This document shows positions 9,323-17,307 of a stretch of 64,000 bases of DNA, one piece after another. The position numbers were made by a program, and so were the translations under genes. The stretch is taken from positions 1 to 64,000 of the forward strand of contig JBCDCY010000015.1 of NCBI GenBank assembly GCA_039180875.1, in the 5' to 3' direction. Source of the DNA: JBCDCY01 sp039180875. Lineage in GTDB: Bacteria > Pseudomonadota > Alphaproteobacteria > Rhodobacterales > Rhodobacteraceae. Position 1 is the first letter of the stretch. The number at the start of each line of letters is the position of its first letter. The notes beneath the pieces are model-generated. The model did not search any database. It was not told the DNA's origin and saw only the letters and a list, made by a program, of their open reading frames with translations.

Positions 9323-9326
9323 GGGG

Positions 9327-10199
9327 CTAGAGACCGACCGCCGCGGCACTTTCGGGATGAAGCGCGCGGGCGAGCGCCGCCACCGCCTCTGGCGTGCGCG
9401 GGCCGAAGCCGAGAAGCAGCATTCCCTCCATGGTGATGGCCCGGCCGTCCTGGCCTGCGGGGGTCAGCGCGATCTCCGGCCTGGCGAGGATGGTCTCAGC
9501 CCCGCCCATGCGGGTCGCGTGCTGCTCCATCAGCAGGATGACGTCGGGGGCGGCGGCCAGGATCCCCTCCCGGTTCATTGGCTTGTAGCCCTCGATCGAG
9601 GCGGCGGCGTTCTCGCCCCCCGCCAGGGTGATCATCTCATGCGCCGTGGTGTCGAGGCCGCCGACCAAAGGCGCGCCGCCCTGGACGCTGAGGATGAAGA
9701 GAACGCGGGGGTTCCCGTCGAGCTGGGCGACCTTCTCCCGAACGGTGGCCATCGCGGCCTCGAAGGCGCTCACGAGCTCCGCCGCCTCGTCACCCCGGCC
9801 GATGGCCTCACCGACGAAGGCGATCTTCTCCGGGATCTCGCCGGCCGTGGCCGCTTCCGGCGCCTGGGCGATGGTGACGCCGGCGGCGCCCAGTTGTTCG
9901 AGCGCCACCTGCGGCCCGGCGTCCGCAGCGGCGATCACCAGATCGGGTGCAAGCGACAGCACCCCCTCGGCTGAGAGGCGCCGGACATAGCCGACCTGGG
10001 CCCGCTCCGCCGCCTCGGGCGGCCAGTTCGAGGTGCTGTCGACGCCGACGATCCGATCCCCGGCGCCGAGGGCGAAGACGATCTCCGTCAAATCGCCGCC
10101 GGCCACCACGATGCGCGCCGCATCCTCATCTTCACCCTGCGCCGGGCCGAGCCCGATCGTCAGGGCAAGTGCCGCCGCGAGACCCATGCGCCACATCAC
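9327..10199 (-). CDS. hmuT: Periplasmic haemin-binding protein HmuT
   Basis: The 290-aa substrate-binding protein has an N-terminal signal peptide (hydrophobic residues about 5-20, ending near AQGED). Typical class III binding-protein features follow: GGDLTEIVFALGAGDRIVGV at the start of the mature protein, then PDLVIAAAD, and LVGGLDTTAHEMITLAGGEN before the second lobe. It captures haemin in the periplasm and passes it to HmuU. The first codon is GTG overlapping the hmuS stop; an ATG three bases further on is equally possible. It lies between hmuS and hmuU, as in most hmuSTUV operons. Confidence 0.9.
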   Translation of the reverse strand: MMWRMGLAAALALTIGLGPAQGEDEDAARIVVAGGDLTEIVFALGAGDRIVGVDSTSNWPPEAAERAQVGYVRRLSAEGVLSLAPDLVIAAADAGPQVALEQLGAAGVTIAQAPEAATAGEIPEKIAFVGEAIGRGDEAAELVSAFEAAMATVREKVAQLDGNPRVLFILSVQGGAPLVGGLDTTAHEMITLAGGENAAASIEGYKPMNREGILAAAPDVILLMEQHATRMGGAETILARPEIALTPAGQDGRAITMEGMLLLGFGPRTPEAVAALARALHPESAAAVGL

Positions 10200-11266
10200 G
10201 CCGCCCCTCCCGTCAGTTCCGTCATCAAGCCGCGCCAGCCGTCCTGCTCTCCCTCACCCGGCGGGCGGGCGCCGAAGAACTGGCAGATCAGACCCCCATC
10301 CGCGTCGAACAGCTCGAGCGAAGTGATGCGGCCGCGCATCGCCGTCGGCTTCACCACCACCCAACTGCCCGCCACCCGGTCGGCGCGGAGGTGCAGGTTG
10401 AAGCCAGGATCGAGGATGTTGAGCCAGGGCCCCATCGGCACGATGCGCTCCACCGGGCCGGAGTAGATCTGGATGCAGCCCCGATTGCCGACGAAGCACA
10501 TGATCGGGATCCGACGCTGGGCCGCCATCTCGAGCATCCGGGCAGTGATGTCAGCCGCGACCGGGCGGGCCAGATCCTCTCCCACTAGGCGCAGTGCCTG
10601 TTGTCGGCCGGCGCCGACGGAGCGCAGCATCGCCGGGAAGTCGTGGCTGTGCTCCAGCCCCTCCCACCGGCGGCGGAGTTCCGGCTGGTCGATCTCGTCG
10701 TCCGCCGGATCGGGGATGGGTGGTTCTGGCATCTGGAAGCCGGCGCTCTCGCCCCGCCGCGCCGCGTGATCGGCCGCGATGCGGGACCAATGCTCCAGAT
10801 CGGTGCCCTCGACGGCATAGACCTTGAGGATCGCCACCCCGGTCGCATCGAAGATCTGGATGGAGTGGCGGAGGCCGGAGCGTGTCTCCTCCCGCACCGC
10901 AAAGCCCGCATGCCAGTGGCGGAGGAAGAGGCGGAGGTCGATGGCGCCCGTCACCTGCCCCATCGGGCCGTGGTGCTTGACCTCGCCCATCTCGCCCGTC
11001 GTCTCGTGCACGGCAGCGTCGTTGCGGGTGAGCGTCATCATCGGCCCGGCGGCGCGGATTGTGTCGAGGAAGGGGGCGAAGGCCGGGCCCTGTAGCGCCA
11101 GGCGCTCCACCCCATCGCCGGCCCTTGCATCGACCAACCTGCCCTCGGTCACGCCCAGTTTGTCGGCGATGTCACGCGCCCGGGCACCCGGATCGTCTGC
11201 CTTCGCCCGGGCATAGGCGGCGGTCAGATCCTCGACCGGAGCGGCAGCTGGCGAGGCTGTGGTCAT
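10196..11266 (-). CDS. hmuS: Haemin-handling/degrading protein HmuS (HemS/ChuS family)
   Basis: The 356-aa cytoplasmic protein of the HemS/ChuS family has two copies of the family domain, here about residues 35-180 and 205-345. Recognisable pieces include ARDIADKLGVTEGRLVDA near the N terminus, VKHHGPMGQVTGAIDLRLF, and RGCIQIYSGPVERIVPMGPW in the second half. Family members store, shuttle or degrade haem. The start at 11266 has an aagga site; the open frame extends about 470 bases upstream into the DUF1513 gene without protein-like sequence. hmuT follows with a 4-base overlap. Confidence 0.9.
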   Translation of the reverse strand: MTTASPAAAPVEDLTAAYARAKADDPGARARDIADKLGVTEGRLVDARAGDGVERLALQGPAFAPFLDTIRAAGPMMTLTRNDAAVHETTGEMGEVKHHGPMGQVTGAIDLRLFLRHWHAGFAVREETRSGLRHSIQIFDATGVAILKVYAVEGTDLEHWSRIAADHAARRGESAGFQMPEPPIPDPADDEIDQPELRRRWEGLEHSHDFPAMLRSVGAGRQQALRLVGEDLARPVAADITARMLEMAAQRRIPIMCFVGNRGCIQIYSGPVERIVPMGPWLNILDPGFNLHLRADRVAGSWVVVKPTAMRGRITSLELFDADGGLICQFFGARPPGEGEQDGWRGLMTELTGGAA

Positions 11267-11315
11267 CGGAACCGTTCCTTTCCTGCACCCATGGCGGGAG
11301 AGATAGCGCGTCCCG

Positions 11316-12413
11316 TCACGCTGCCCTCCGGGGGATGAGGTGATTATCGAACGCAAGCCCGTGGCGGGCCAGGGCCCGGGGCGCCAGGGTCTCGTCGAGG
11401 GCCACGATGCCACCGAGCCCGTCGGTGGCGATCCAGCCCTCGCCGGCGGCGGCGAGGCCGCAGACATCCGGCCGGCTCCAGATCGCCGGGGCTCCGCCCT
11501 CCGTCCGCCAGGCCATAATCCGCCCGCCCCGGGGCGAGGTGATGGCGGCGTGCGTCCCGCCGCCGGTGAAGGCGACGCTGCCGGCATAGCCCTGCATGGC
11601 GGCGAGCTGGTAGGGCTCGGCCTCCGCCAGGCGGAGCTCCGACCAGTGCGGCCGGTGAAAGGCGAGGAGCGGCACGCCGTCCTCCGGCTCCCCCTGCCAT
11701 TGCAGCGCCGCGGCGACCAGACCGTCCGGCGAGACCGCAAGATGGCGGATCGAGTTCAGCCGCAGCGCCGGGGGAGGCCCCACCTGGGCATGGACCGTGC
11801 CGTCGGCGACCCTGAGGTAGGAGAGGTTGGGCTGCATCGTCGGCAGGTTCAGTTTCTCCCGCCCCGTCTCGGGATGGGTGCGGATGCCGCCATTGGCCAC
11901 GGCGAGTGTCTCGCCGTCCGGCAGCAGCAGCATATCGTGAGGGCCAACACCGCCCGACGGCATGTCGCCGAGCCGCCGATAGCCCGCCGCCGCATCCCAG
12001 ATGCCGATCCGACCGTCGCCGGTGGCGTAGGCATTCTCGGTGGTGAAAAGCCGCTGGCCATCAGCGGAGAAGGCGCCGTGACCGTAGAAATGCCGCCCCG
12101 GCGGCGCATCGAGGGTGGCGCTGATCCGCCCGTCGGCGCAGTCGACCACGATGGCGAAGCGCCCGGGCCGGCGGGCGAAGGCCACGGCCTCGGCCCGGCT
12201 CGGATGCACCGCCGCGGCATGGCCTCGGGCCGGCAGCGGCAGATCGAAGACCGCCGCCCCGTCGGCGCCGAGGCCGAGCAGGCGGTAACGCTCCCCGACC
12301 TGAGCAGCGGCGAGGTAGTGCGGCGCCCCCACCTCGGCCCAGCTCACCGACGGCAGCACCGCCGCCGAGCCCGCGGTGGCAAGAAACGCCCGGCGGGGGA
12401 GCGTAAGCGCCAT
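11316..12413 (-). CDS. DUF1513 family protein, Tat-exported beta-propeller
   Basis: The 365-aa protein begins with a twin-arginine signal (PRRAFLATAGSAAVLP, about residues 5-20), so it is probably exported folded. The body matches DUF1513, whose members look like beta-propellers: FYGHGAFSADGQRLFTTEN (about 110-130) and VGPHDMLLLPDGETLAVANG (about 160-180) are typical blade segments. DUF1513 genes are known companions of imelysin and di-haem oxidoreductase genes in iron-responsive loci, but no biochemical function is established to my knowledge. It starts 2 bases after the preceding imelysin gene and is followed by hmuS after 49 bases. Confidence 0.85.
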   Translation of the reverse strand: MALTLPRRAFLATAGSAAVLPSVSWAEVGAPHYLAAAQVGERYRLLGLGADGAAVFDLPLPARGHAAAVHPSRAEAVAFARRPGRFAIVVDCADGRISATLDAPPGRHFYGHGAFSADGQRLFTTENAYATGDGRIGIWDAAAGYRRLGDMPSGGVGPHDMLLLPDGETLAVANGGIRTHPETGREKLNLPTMQPNLSYLRVADGTVHAQVGPPPALRLNSIRHLAVSPDGLVAAALQWQGEPEDGVPLLAFHRPHWSELRLAEAEPYQLAAMQGYAGSVAFTGGGTHAAITSPRGGRIMAWRTEGGAPAIWSRPDVCGLAAAGEGWIATDGLGGIVALDETLAPRALARHGLAFDNHLIPRRAA

Positions 12414-12415
12414 GG

Positions 12416-13450
12416 CTAGTCCCCGTCCGCCGAGTTGAAGCCCTGGGTGATGCCGAGGGACGGGCCGACGGTCAAGCCGATGGTGTTGGCCAGGCCCGCC
12501 GTGCGCTGCGTCAGCACCTCGACCCGGATGCGGCTGGCGGTCAGCGCCTCGGCCAGGCTGCCCTGCTCGGCCACCCGCGCCAGATCCTGGCGCAGGCCGG
12601 CATAGGCCTCGGCCAGGGTCGCCTGGGCGGCTTCGGGCAGTTCCGGCACGAAGCTGGCGCTCAGCGTGGCATCGGTCGCCTCGACCACGAGCTCGATCTG
12701 GCGGAGCGCCCGGCCGGCGCGCCAGGCCTCCGCCAGGCGCGGACGGGGGCTTTGAAAGGTGCCGAGCGGGCGTTCCAGCCGGCCCCGCGCCGTGAGCTCC
12801 AGCGCACCGATCACCGTGTCGAACAGGCGCTGGCTGACCTCGGCCGGGGCGAGGAAGACCGGATTATCCGGCTCGCCCGCCGTGCGGACATGTTCCGCCC
12901 AGGGCCCGTGCCAACCCGAATGCACCTCGCCCGCCAGGCGCGCGATGTCCTGGGCGACGGCGGCGATGTAGCGGCAGCGATAGGGTTCTTCGAGCGCCAC
13001 GACGCCGTCATCGTCATAGAGCAGACGCTCCATCGCCGGCAGGCCCCGGGCGCCGATGGATTGCTGGGCGAAGGTCTCCGGATCGTCGACCACCGCATCT
13101 TCGGCGGCCAGCATGCGCTCCACCGTGCGGCCCACGGTGCCGCGGCTGTCGGGCCAGAAGGCGATCTGCAGGGCACGGTCGCCTTCTTCCAGCGGGCCGA
13201 AGCGCAGATGCTCGATCCGCATCCAGGCATCCCAGGTCGCCTGGAACGTCGCCCGCAGTTCCTCCGGCGCGATCGCCGCGCAGTCGGCCGGGGCGGCCGC
13301 GACCAACGCCTCCGCCGCGTCATGGAACGCCGTGGTGCCGGGCAGGATCACTTGATCGAGGGTCCGGCTGGCGATCGCCCGGTGATCGGGCTGGGCCCAG
13401 GCCGGCGGGGCGAGGAGGGTGACGGCGAGGGCGAGGCCAAGTGCACGCAT
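12416..13450 (-). CDS. Imelysin family protein (degenerate GxHxxE motif)
   Basis: The 344-aa exported protein has a clear signal peptide (LALAVTLLAPPAWAQ) and belongs to the imelysin/peptidase M75 family of periplasmic or lipoprotein-like helical-bundle proteins linked to iron. The helical segments (TFQATWDAWMRIEHLRFGP, PFRLxxIxxV-like stretches and the C-terminal AYAGLRQDLARV) fit. The family GxHxxE motif reads G-L-P-A-M-E here, so the histidine is replaced by proline, unlike the second imelysin gene at 15135. Its ATG overlaps the stop of the di-haem gene (ATGA), which indicates coupling. Iron binding through the classical motif is therefore doubtful. Confidence 0.85.
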   Translation of the reverse strand: MRALGLALAVTLLAPPAWAQPDHRAIASRTLDQVILPGTTAFHDAAEALVAAAPADCAAIAPEELRATFQATWDAWMRIEHLRFGPLEEGDRALQIAFWPDSRGTVGRTVERMLAAEDAVVDDPETFAQQSIGARGLPAMERLLYDDDGVVALEEPYRCRYIAAVAQDIARLAGEVHSGWHGPWAEHVRTAGEPDNPVFLAPAEVSQRLFDTVIGALELTARGRLERPLGTFQSPRPRLAEAWRAGRALRQIELVVEATDATLSASFVPELPEAAQATLAEAYAGLRQDLARVAEQGSLAEALTASRIRVEVLTQRTAGLANTIGLTVGPSLGITQGFNSADGD

Positions 13451-14985
13451 CAGAGGGACTCCAGGAAGCGAATGAGATGGGCGCGGTCCCCGGGCGGCAT
13501 CGCCACCACCCGGTCGCGAGCGGCCTGGGCCTCTCCCCCATGCCAGAGCACTGCCTCAAGGAGGGAGCGCGCCCGGCCGTCGTGCAGGAAGAAGCTGTGG
13601 CCGCTCACCGTCTCGGTCAGGCCGATGCCCCAAAGCGGCGGGGTGCGCCATTCCCGACCGTTCGCCCGCCCTTCCGGCCGGTGGTCGGCCAGGCCCTCGC
13701 CCATGTCGTGGAGCAACAGGTCGGTGTAGGGCCAGATGAGCTGAAAGCTCTGCTCCGGCCGGTCGCTCAACCGGTGGGTGACATGCTTGGGCGTGTGGCA
13801 GGCGGCGCAGCCGGTCTCATAGAACACCTCCTTCCCGGCGAGGACCTGGGGATCGTCCAGATCGCGCCGGGCCGGAACCGCGAGGTTGCGGGTGTAGAAG
13901 GTGACGACGTCGAGGGCCGCGACGTCCACCTCGACCGGAGAGCCGCCGTGGGGTGCGGCCCGACAGGCCTGCTGCGCAGCGGTGCATTCGCCCCAATTGT
14001 CGGGCCGCAGAACGGTGGAGATGCCGATATCGCCGGCGAAGGCATCGGCGGTCTGCTCCCGAAGCGTCGGCAGGCCGGCCTTCAACCCGAAGCGGCCGAG
14101 CATCGGCTGATCGTACTCCGCCGACCAGACGATGTTGGCCCGGCCGGAGATGCCGTCGCCATCGAGATCGTCAGGGTCGGCCAAGGCCAGGATGTCCTCG
14201 GCCGGGATCGCCTCCAACAGGCCGAGGCCGATCATCTGCGGCGCGACGCGGGGCGAGAGCATGGCGTCCTCGCCCATGGGCCCGTAAGCGAGATCCTCGG
14301 CCCGCCAGATCGGGCGGCGGAGCGTCGCGCGCTCTCCGCCCGACAAAGCCACCTCGATCTCCTCCCAGGTCACGTTCAGCCGGTATTCCGCCGGCACCCC
14401 GGCGACGGAGAAATCCTGTAGCTGCGTGCCGTAGACCGGATGGGGCCGCATCGGATGGCTGCCGGGGATCGGCCCCACCTCACCCCCTGGCACCGACACG
14501 CGGAGGAGGAGGGAGACGGCGTTGTCCCCCGGCCCCTCCGGCGGATGACCGCGGCCGTCGCGCTGGTGGCATTGGGCGCAGGACCGGGCGTTGTAGAGCG
14601 GGCCGAGCCCGTCCGAGGCTTTTGTGGAGGCGGGCGAGGACACCCAGATCTTCTCGAAAAGCGCGTTGCCCACCTCGAACTCGAGCCGCTGGTCGAAGGG
14701 CAGATTGGGCGAGACGGCGCTGAAGGCGTTGGCATCGGCGGGGCCAAAGAAGGTGGCGGCGCCGGCCGGGCGATCCTCGAACGGCTCGGGGCGCGCAAAG
14801 CTCTCCGGCGGCGCGACGACGGCGGCGATCCGGGCCGCCTCCTCGGCCGTGCGCGGGATCAGCGCCAGATGGGGATCGCTGCGAACGTCCATCTCGAGCC
14901 CGGCCGCAACGACCGCGCCGCCGCCGAGGACGGCGGCGGCCAGCGCCAGGCATGCTCCGGATTTGATCTGTCGTCTCACGCCCAC
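13450..14985 (-). CDS. Di-haem oxidoreductase (DUF1111, thiol-oxidoreductase-like)
   Basis: The 511-aa exported c-type cytochrome has an N-terminal hydrophobic signal (LALAAAVLGGGAVV) and two CxxCH haem-attachment sites, CAQCH in the first third and CAACH near residue 400. The LHDMGEGLADHRPEG and WRTPPLWGIG segments near the C terminus are typical of the DUF1111 di-haem family. These proteins sit beside imelysins in iron-regulated clusters, and ferric/ferrous redox chemistry is suspected but unproven. The start is a GTG at 14985; a second GTG two codons later is possible. It overlaps the downstream imelysin start by 3 bases. Confidence 0.88.
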   Translation of the reverse strand: MGVRRQIKSGACLALAAAVLGGGAVVAAGLEMDVRSDPHLALIPRTAEEAARIAAVVAPPESFARPEPFEDRPAGAATFFGPADANAFSAVSPNLPFDQRLEFEVGNALFEKIWVSSPASTKASDGLGPLYNARSCAQCHQRDGRGHPPEGPGDNAVSLLLRVSVPGGEVGPIPGSHPMRPHPVYGTQLQDFSVAGVPAEYRLNVTWEEIEVALSGGERATLRRPIWRAEDLAYGPMGEDAMLSPRVAPQMIGLGLLEAIPAEDILALADPDDLDGDGISGRANIVWSAEYDQPMLGRFGLKAGLPTLREQTADAFAGDIGISTVLRPDNWGECTAAQQACRAAPHGGSPVEVDVAALDVVTFYTRNLAVPARRDLDDPQVLAGKEVFYETGCAACHTPKHVTHRLSDRPEQSFQLIWPYTDLLLHDMGEGLADHRPEGRANGREWRTPPLWGIGLTETVSGHSFFLHDGRARSLLEAVLWHGGEAQAARDRVVAMPPGDRAHLIRFLESL

Positions 14986-15134
14986 ATCTCTCGCATGGGG
15001 GCCAGACTAGCCCGTTCAGCGGCGAAACCTAGCAAAACAGTCAGGCACCGCCCCTTGCCGCGCCGAAACCGCAGCGCTGGCCCCAGCGCCAGGGATAGCC
15101 GCGAGGCAGGGCGCCCCGCGGCCATCCGAGACCG

Positions 15135-16400
15135 TCACTGGAAGACGGCCGAGGGATTGTCGAGGCTGTCGGAGCCCTCGAAGGCAATCGGCGAGATCTC
15201 CAGCGCGGAGACCGCCCGCTCGATATCCCGGGTCTGGGCGACCAGGGCGTCGATGGCAGTCTGGATCAGCGCCGCACCCGCCTCGTTCGCCGGATCGAGC
15301 ATCTGGTCGTAGGCCATGCCCGCCTCAGCCGTCGTCTTGATGGCGCCGAGGGCGACCATCGTCTGGTCGAGGCTGGCGCGCAGGCGGCTGTCGGTCTCTG
15401 CATCCGCTTCGGCCACCAGATCGGCGAGCGACGCGCCTTCCACCACCGAGCCGTCGATCCGCACGTAGTGCCCATGGTAGATGTTCCGGATGCCGAGCCC
15501 GTCGTAGTAGTGGCTGTTGTGGGTGTTGTCGGCGAAGCAATCGTGCTCCTCCTCCGGATCGTTGAGCAGCAGGCCGAGCTTCATCCGCTCCCCCGCCTGC
15601 TCGCCGTAGGAGAGGCTGCCCATGCCGGTGAGCATGGAGATGATGGCGCCGTCTTCGCCCTTCCCGGTAAGCTCGGCCCGCGCCTCGCCGCCGGGCGCCC
15701 CGGCGGCGGCCATCCATTCCAGATCGCTGATCAATAGCTCCGTCGCCACCTTCAGATACTGCGCGCGGCGATCGCAGTTGCCGCCGGTGCAGTTCGCGGT
15801 GTCGAAGTCCGTCGCCGGACGCTCACCCGCCCCGGGGCCGGTGCCGTTCAGATCCTGCCCCCAAAGCAGGAACTCCACCGCATGGTAGCCGGTGCTGACA
15901 TTGGCCTCGATCTCGTCGAGCTCGTGCAGTTCCTGGATCAAGTCGGCCGTAATGGTCGAGGCATCAAGCTCCCGACCGGAGAGCGAGAGGGTGGCATTGG
16001 CGATGATGTTAAGCCCACCGAACGGGTTCTCGTCCGTCGCCCCGCCAGTCTCGACATAGTCGATCAGGCCCTCGTCGAGGGGCCAGGCATTCACCTTGCC
16101 CTCCCAATCGTCGACGATGGCATTGCCGAAGCGATAGACCTCGGTCTGCTGATAGGGCACGCGAGCGGCGAGCCAGGCTGCGCGGGCATCGGCCAGGGTT
16201 CTCTCGGAGGGATCGGCGATCAACGCGTCCACCGCCTCACCCAGCCGGCGTGCGGTGGTCAGGCTGTCGGCGTACTTCGCCTCGGCGATGTTCATGTAGG
16301 TGTCGACGACCGCCGACTTCTCGACCGCCTGGGCCGGCGCGGCCAGGGCCAGCAGCGCACAGGTGGCGGCCGCGGCCCTGGGCAAACCAATGATCCGCAT
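15135..16400 (-). CDS. Imelysin family protein (IrpA-like, intact GxHxxE)
   Basis: The 421-aa exported protein has a signal peptide ending near AQAVEK and is a full-length imelysin/ICMP. The conserved motif is intact as G-Y-H-A-V-E in STGYHAVEFLLWGQD (about residues 165-180). YRFGNAIVDDWEGKVNAWPLDEGLIDY upstream of it is a family landmark, and NTHNSHYYDGLGIRNIYHG lies towards the C terminus. A CTGGNC pair could form a disulfide. IrpA-type proteins are iron-regulated and periplasmic; binding rather than proteolysis is the current view. The ATG has an aggaga site. A gap of 149 bases separates it from the di-haem gene. Confidence 0.9.
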   Translation of the reverse strand: MRIIGLPRAAAATCALLALAAPAQAVEKSAVVDTYMNIAEAKYADSLTTARRLGEAVDALIADPSERTLADARAAWLAARVPYQQTEVYRFGNAIVDDWEGKVNAWPLDEGLIDYVETGGATDENPFGGLNIIANATLSLSGRELDASTITADLIQELHELDEIEANVSTGYHAVEFLLWGQDLNGTGPGAGERPATDFDTANCTGGNCDRRAQYLKVATELLISDLEWMAAAGAPGGEARAELTGKGEDGAIISMLTGMGSLSYGEQAGERMKLGLLLNDPEEEHDCFADNTHNSHYYDGLGIRNIYHGHYVRIDGSVVEGASLADLVAEADAETDSRLRASLDQTMVALGAIKTTAEAGMAYDQMLDPANEAGAALIQTAIDALVAQTRDIERAVSALEISPIAFEGSDSLDNPSAVFQ

Positions 16401-16432
16401 AGTCTTCTCCTCTGTCAGTCAGTCCCGGTGCC

Positions 16433-16912
16433 TCAATGTAGGGTCACCGATGTGTTGGCTGGCGTGGGCGGGCTTACCGCCAGATCCTCGAACAGCGAAC
16501 CAAGTCGCGCTGCACGCTCCACAGTAACGATCAGATCGGGCTCGCGCACAACCTCGGCGGCGCGGCAAAGTGCCGTTTCGCGATCGCCGCGCGCCGCGTG
16601 GCGCACGATTTCGGCGAGCAGGGCCTCATCCTCGCCCAGACAGGGGCAATGGGCCGCATGACGGAGAAGTTGGCGGCGCAGACCCATGGCCAGCGCCGCC
16701 AGAAACGCCTCGAGTGCCGCCAGCACCTCGTGGGCCTGATGCTGGCCCAGCTCGCTGGCGAGACCCAACCAGACGGCTCGCTGTCCGCCGGGTCCTTCCA
16801 GCCAGCGGCGCAGGCTGACGATGAAGACTTGATCGGCCGGCCGTGTTTCCGCCAACCAGGCGTTCTTCGGAACGCTCTCGGCGCGCGGAGCGGCCATCGC
16901 CGGCCGCCTCAT
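16433..16912 (-). CDS. Unknown protein coupled to hemP
   Basis: The 159-aa protein matches no family I recognise. Its start overlaps the hemP stop as ATGA, so it is almost certainly translated with hemP. It is soluble, mostly helical by composition, with a WLEGPGGQRAVWLGLASELG segment, a Cys-Pro-Cys motif after two histidines (HAAHCPC, about residues 84-90), and an acidic EDEALLAEIVRHAARG stretch. The His/Cys cluster could bind iron, haem or an Fe-S unit. No signal peptide or membrane segment is seen, so it is probably cytoplasmic. A role in haem or iron handling is inferred only from position. Confidence 0.75.
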   Translation of the reverse strand: MRRPAMAAPRAESVPKNAWLAETRPADQVFIVSLRRWLEGPGGQRAVWLGLASELGQHQAHEVLAALEAFLAALAMGLRRQLLRHAAHCPCLGEDEALLAEIVRHAARGDRETALCRAAEVVREPDLIVTVERAARLGSLFEDLAVSPPTPANTSVTLH

Positions 16913-17106
16913 TTCGTGAGGAGCAACTTGCCGGCGCGCGTCTTGCGCAACGTGTAGATCTCCGCCCCATGCCGGATCGCGACCGTCTTCGATCCGCCGA
17001 GGAGAGAGGTGCTGTCGATCATGCCGGGGGCCACGGGCTCATCCAGCACGGCCTGCGTGTCGCCGCCGGTGTCGCGACGCTCGAAAAATCCGTCCGTGTC
17101 GCTCAT
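16909..17106 (-). CDS. hemP: Haemin uptake protein HemP
   Basis: The 65-aa protein has the HemP family signature in its second half: STSLLGGSKTV, then IRHGAEIYTLRKTRAGKLLLTK, matching the usual pattern of a hydrophobic-glycine turn, H-G-x-x-Y-x-L-R and a terminal K-L-[IL]-L-T-K. In other alphaproteobacteria and relatives HemP genes lead haem-uptake operons and can act as regulators of haem uptake (HmuP). Here it is the first gene of the long block ending with the IsdG-like gene. It has a 200-base upstream region and overlaps the next gene by 4 bases. Confidence 0.9.
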   Translation of the reverse strand: MSDTDGFFERRDTGGDTQAVLDEPVAPGMIDSTSLLGGSKTVAIRHGAEIYTLRKTRAGKLLLTK

Positions 17107-17307
17107 TGGTCCATCCTCGTGTCGGCTCCGCCTTCGGTTCTAGCTCGCGGACAGAGCGCCGCTGGCTGCCTCACCTCATGGGTACCAGAGCAATTTCATC
17201 GGGAAAAGGTTTTTCTGATAGAAATGGTCGGGTATCGGCTCTTCTGCCGCACCTCTAGGCACGATGCTGCCAAAGCGTGCAGGGATCAGCCGGCGCGCGA
17301 CGCCTGC
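17107..17307 (-). promoter_or_regulatory. Upstream region of the hemP-led block
   Basis: This non-coding stretch should carry the iron- or haem-responsive promoter of the block, because hemP is its first gene. I do not see a convincing Irr box (TTNTAGAA...TTCTAAA type), Fur box or RirA site. The most structured element is the imperfect inverted repeat at 17188-17229, which includes TTTCT-gat-AGAAA at 17212-17224. Confidence 0.4.
17188..17229. repeat. Imperfect A/T-rich inverted repeat
   Basis: The left arm runs gagcaatttcatcgggaaaa and the right arm ttttctgatagaaatggtc, mostly complementary with one or two bulges around a ggt loop. It is much richer in A/T than its surroundings and lies between the 3' end of the ABC ATPase gene and hemP. 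It could be a terminator, a regulatory hairpin or a dispersed repeat. Confidence 0.45.

Noticed and set aside
17107..17307. Irr, Fur or RirA box before hemP
   Set aside because: I looked for AGAA/TTCT-type and GATAAT-type palindromes and found only TTTCT-gat-AGAAA in the opposite sense; not enough to name a regulator.
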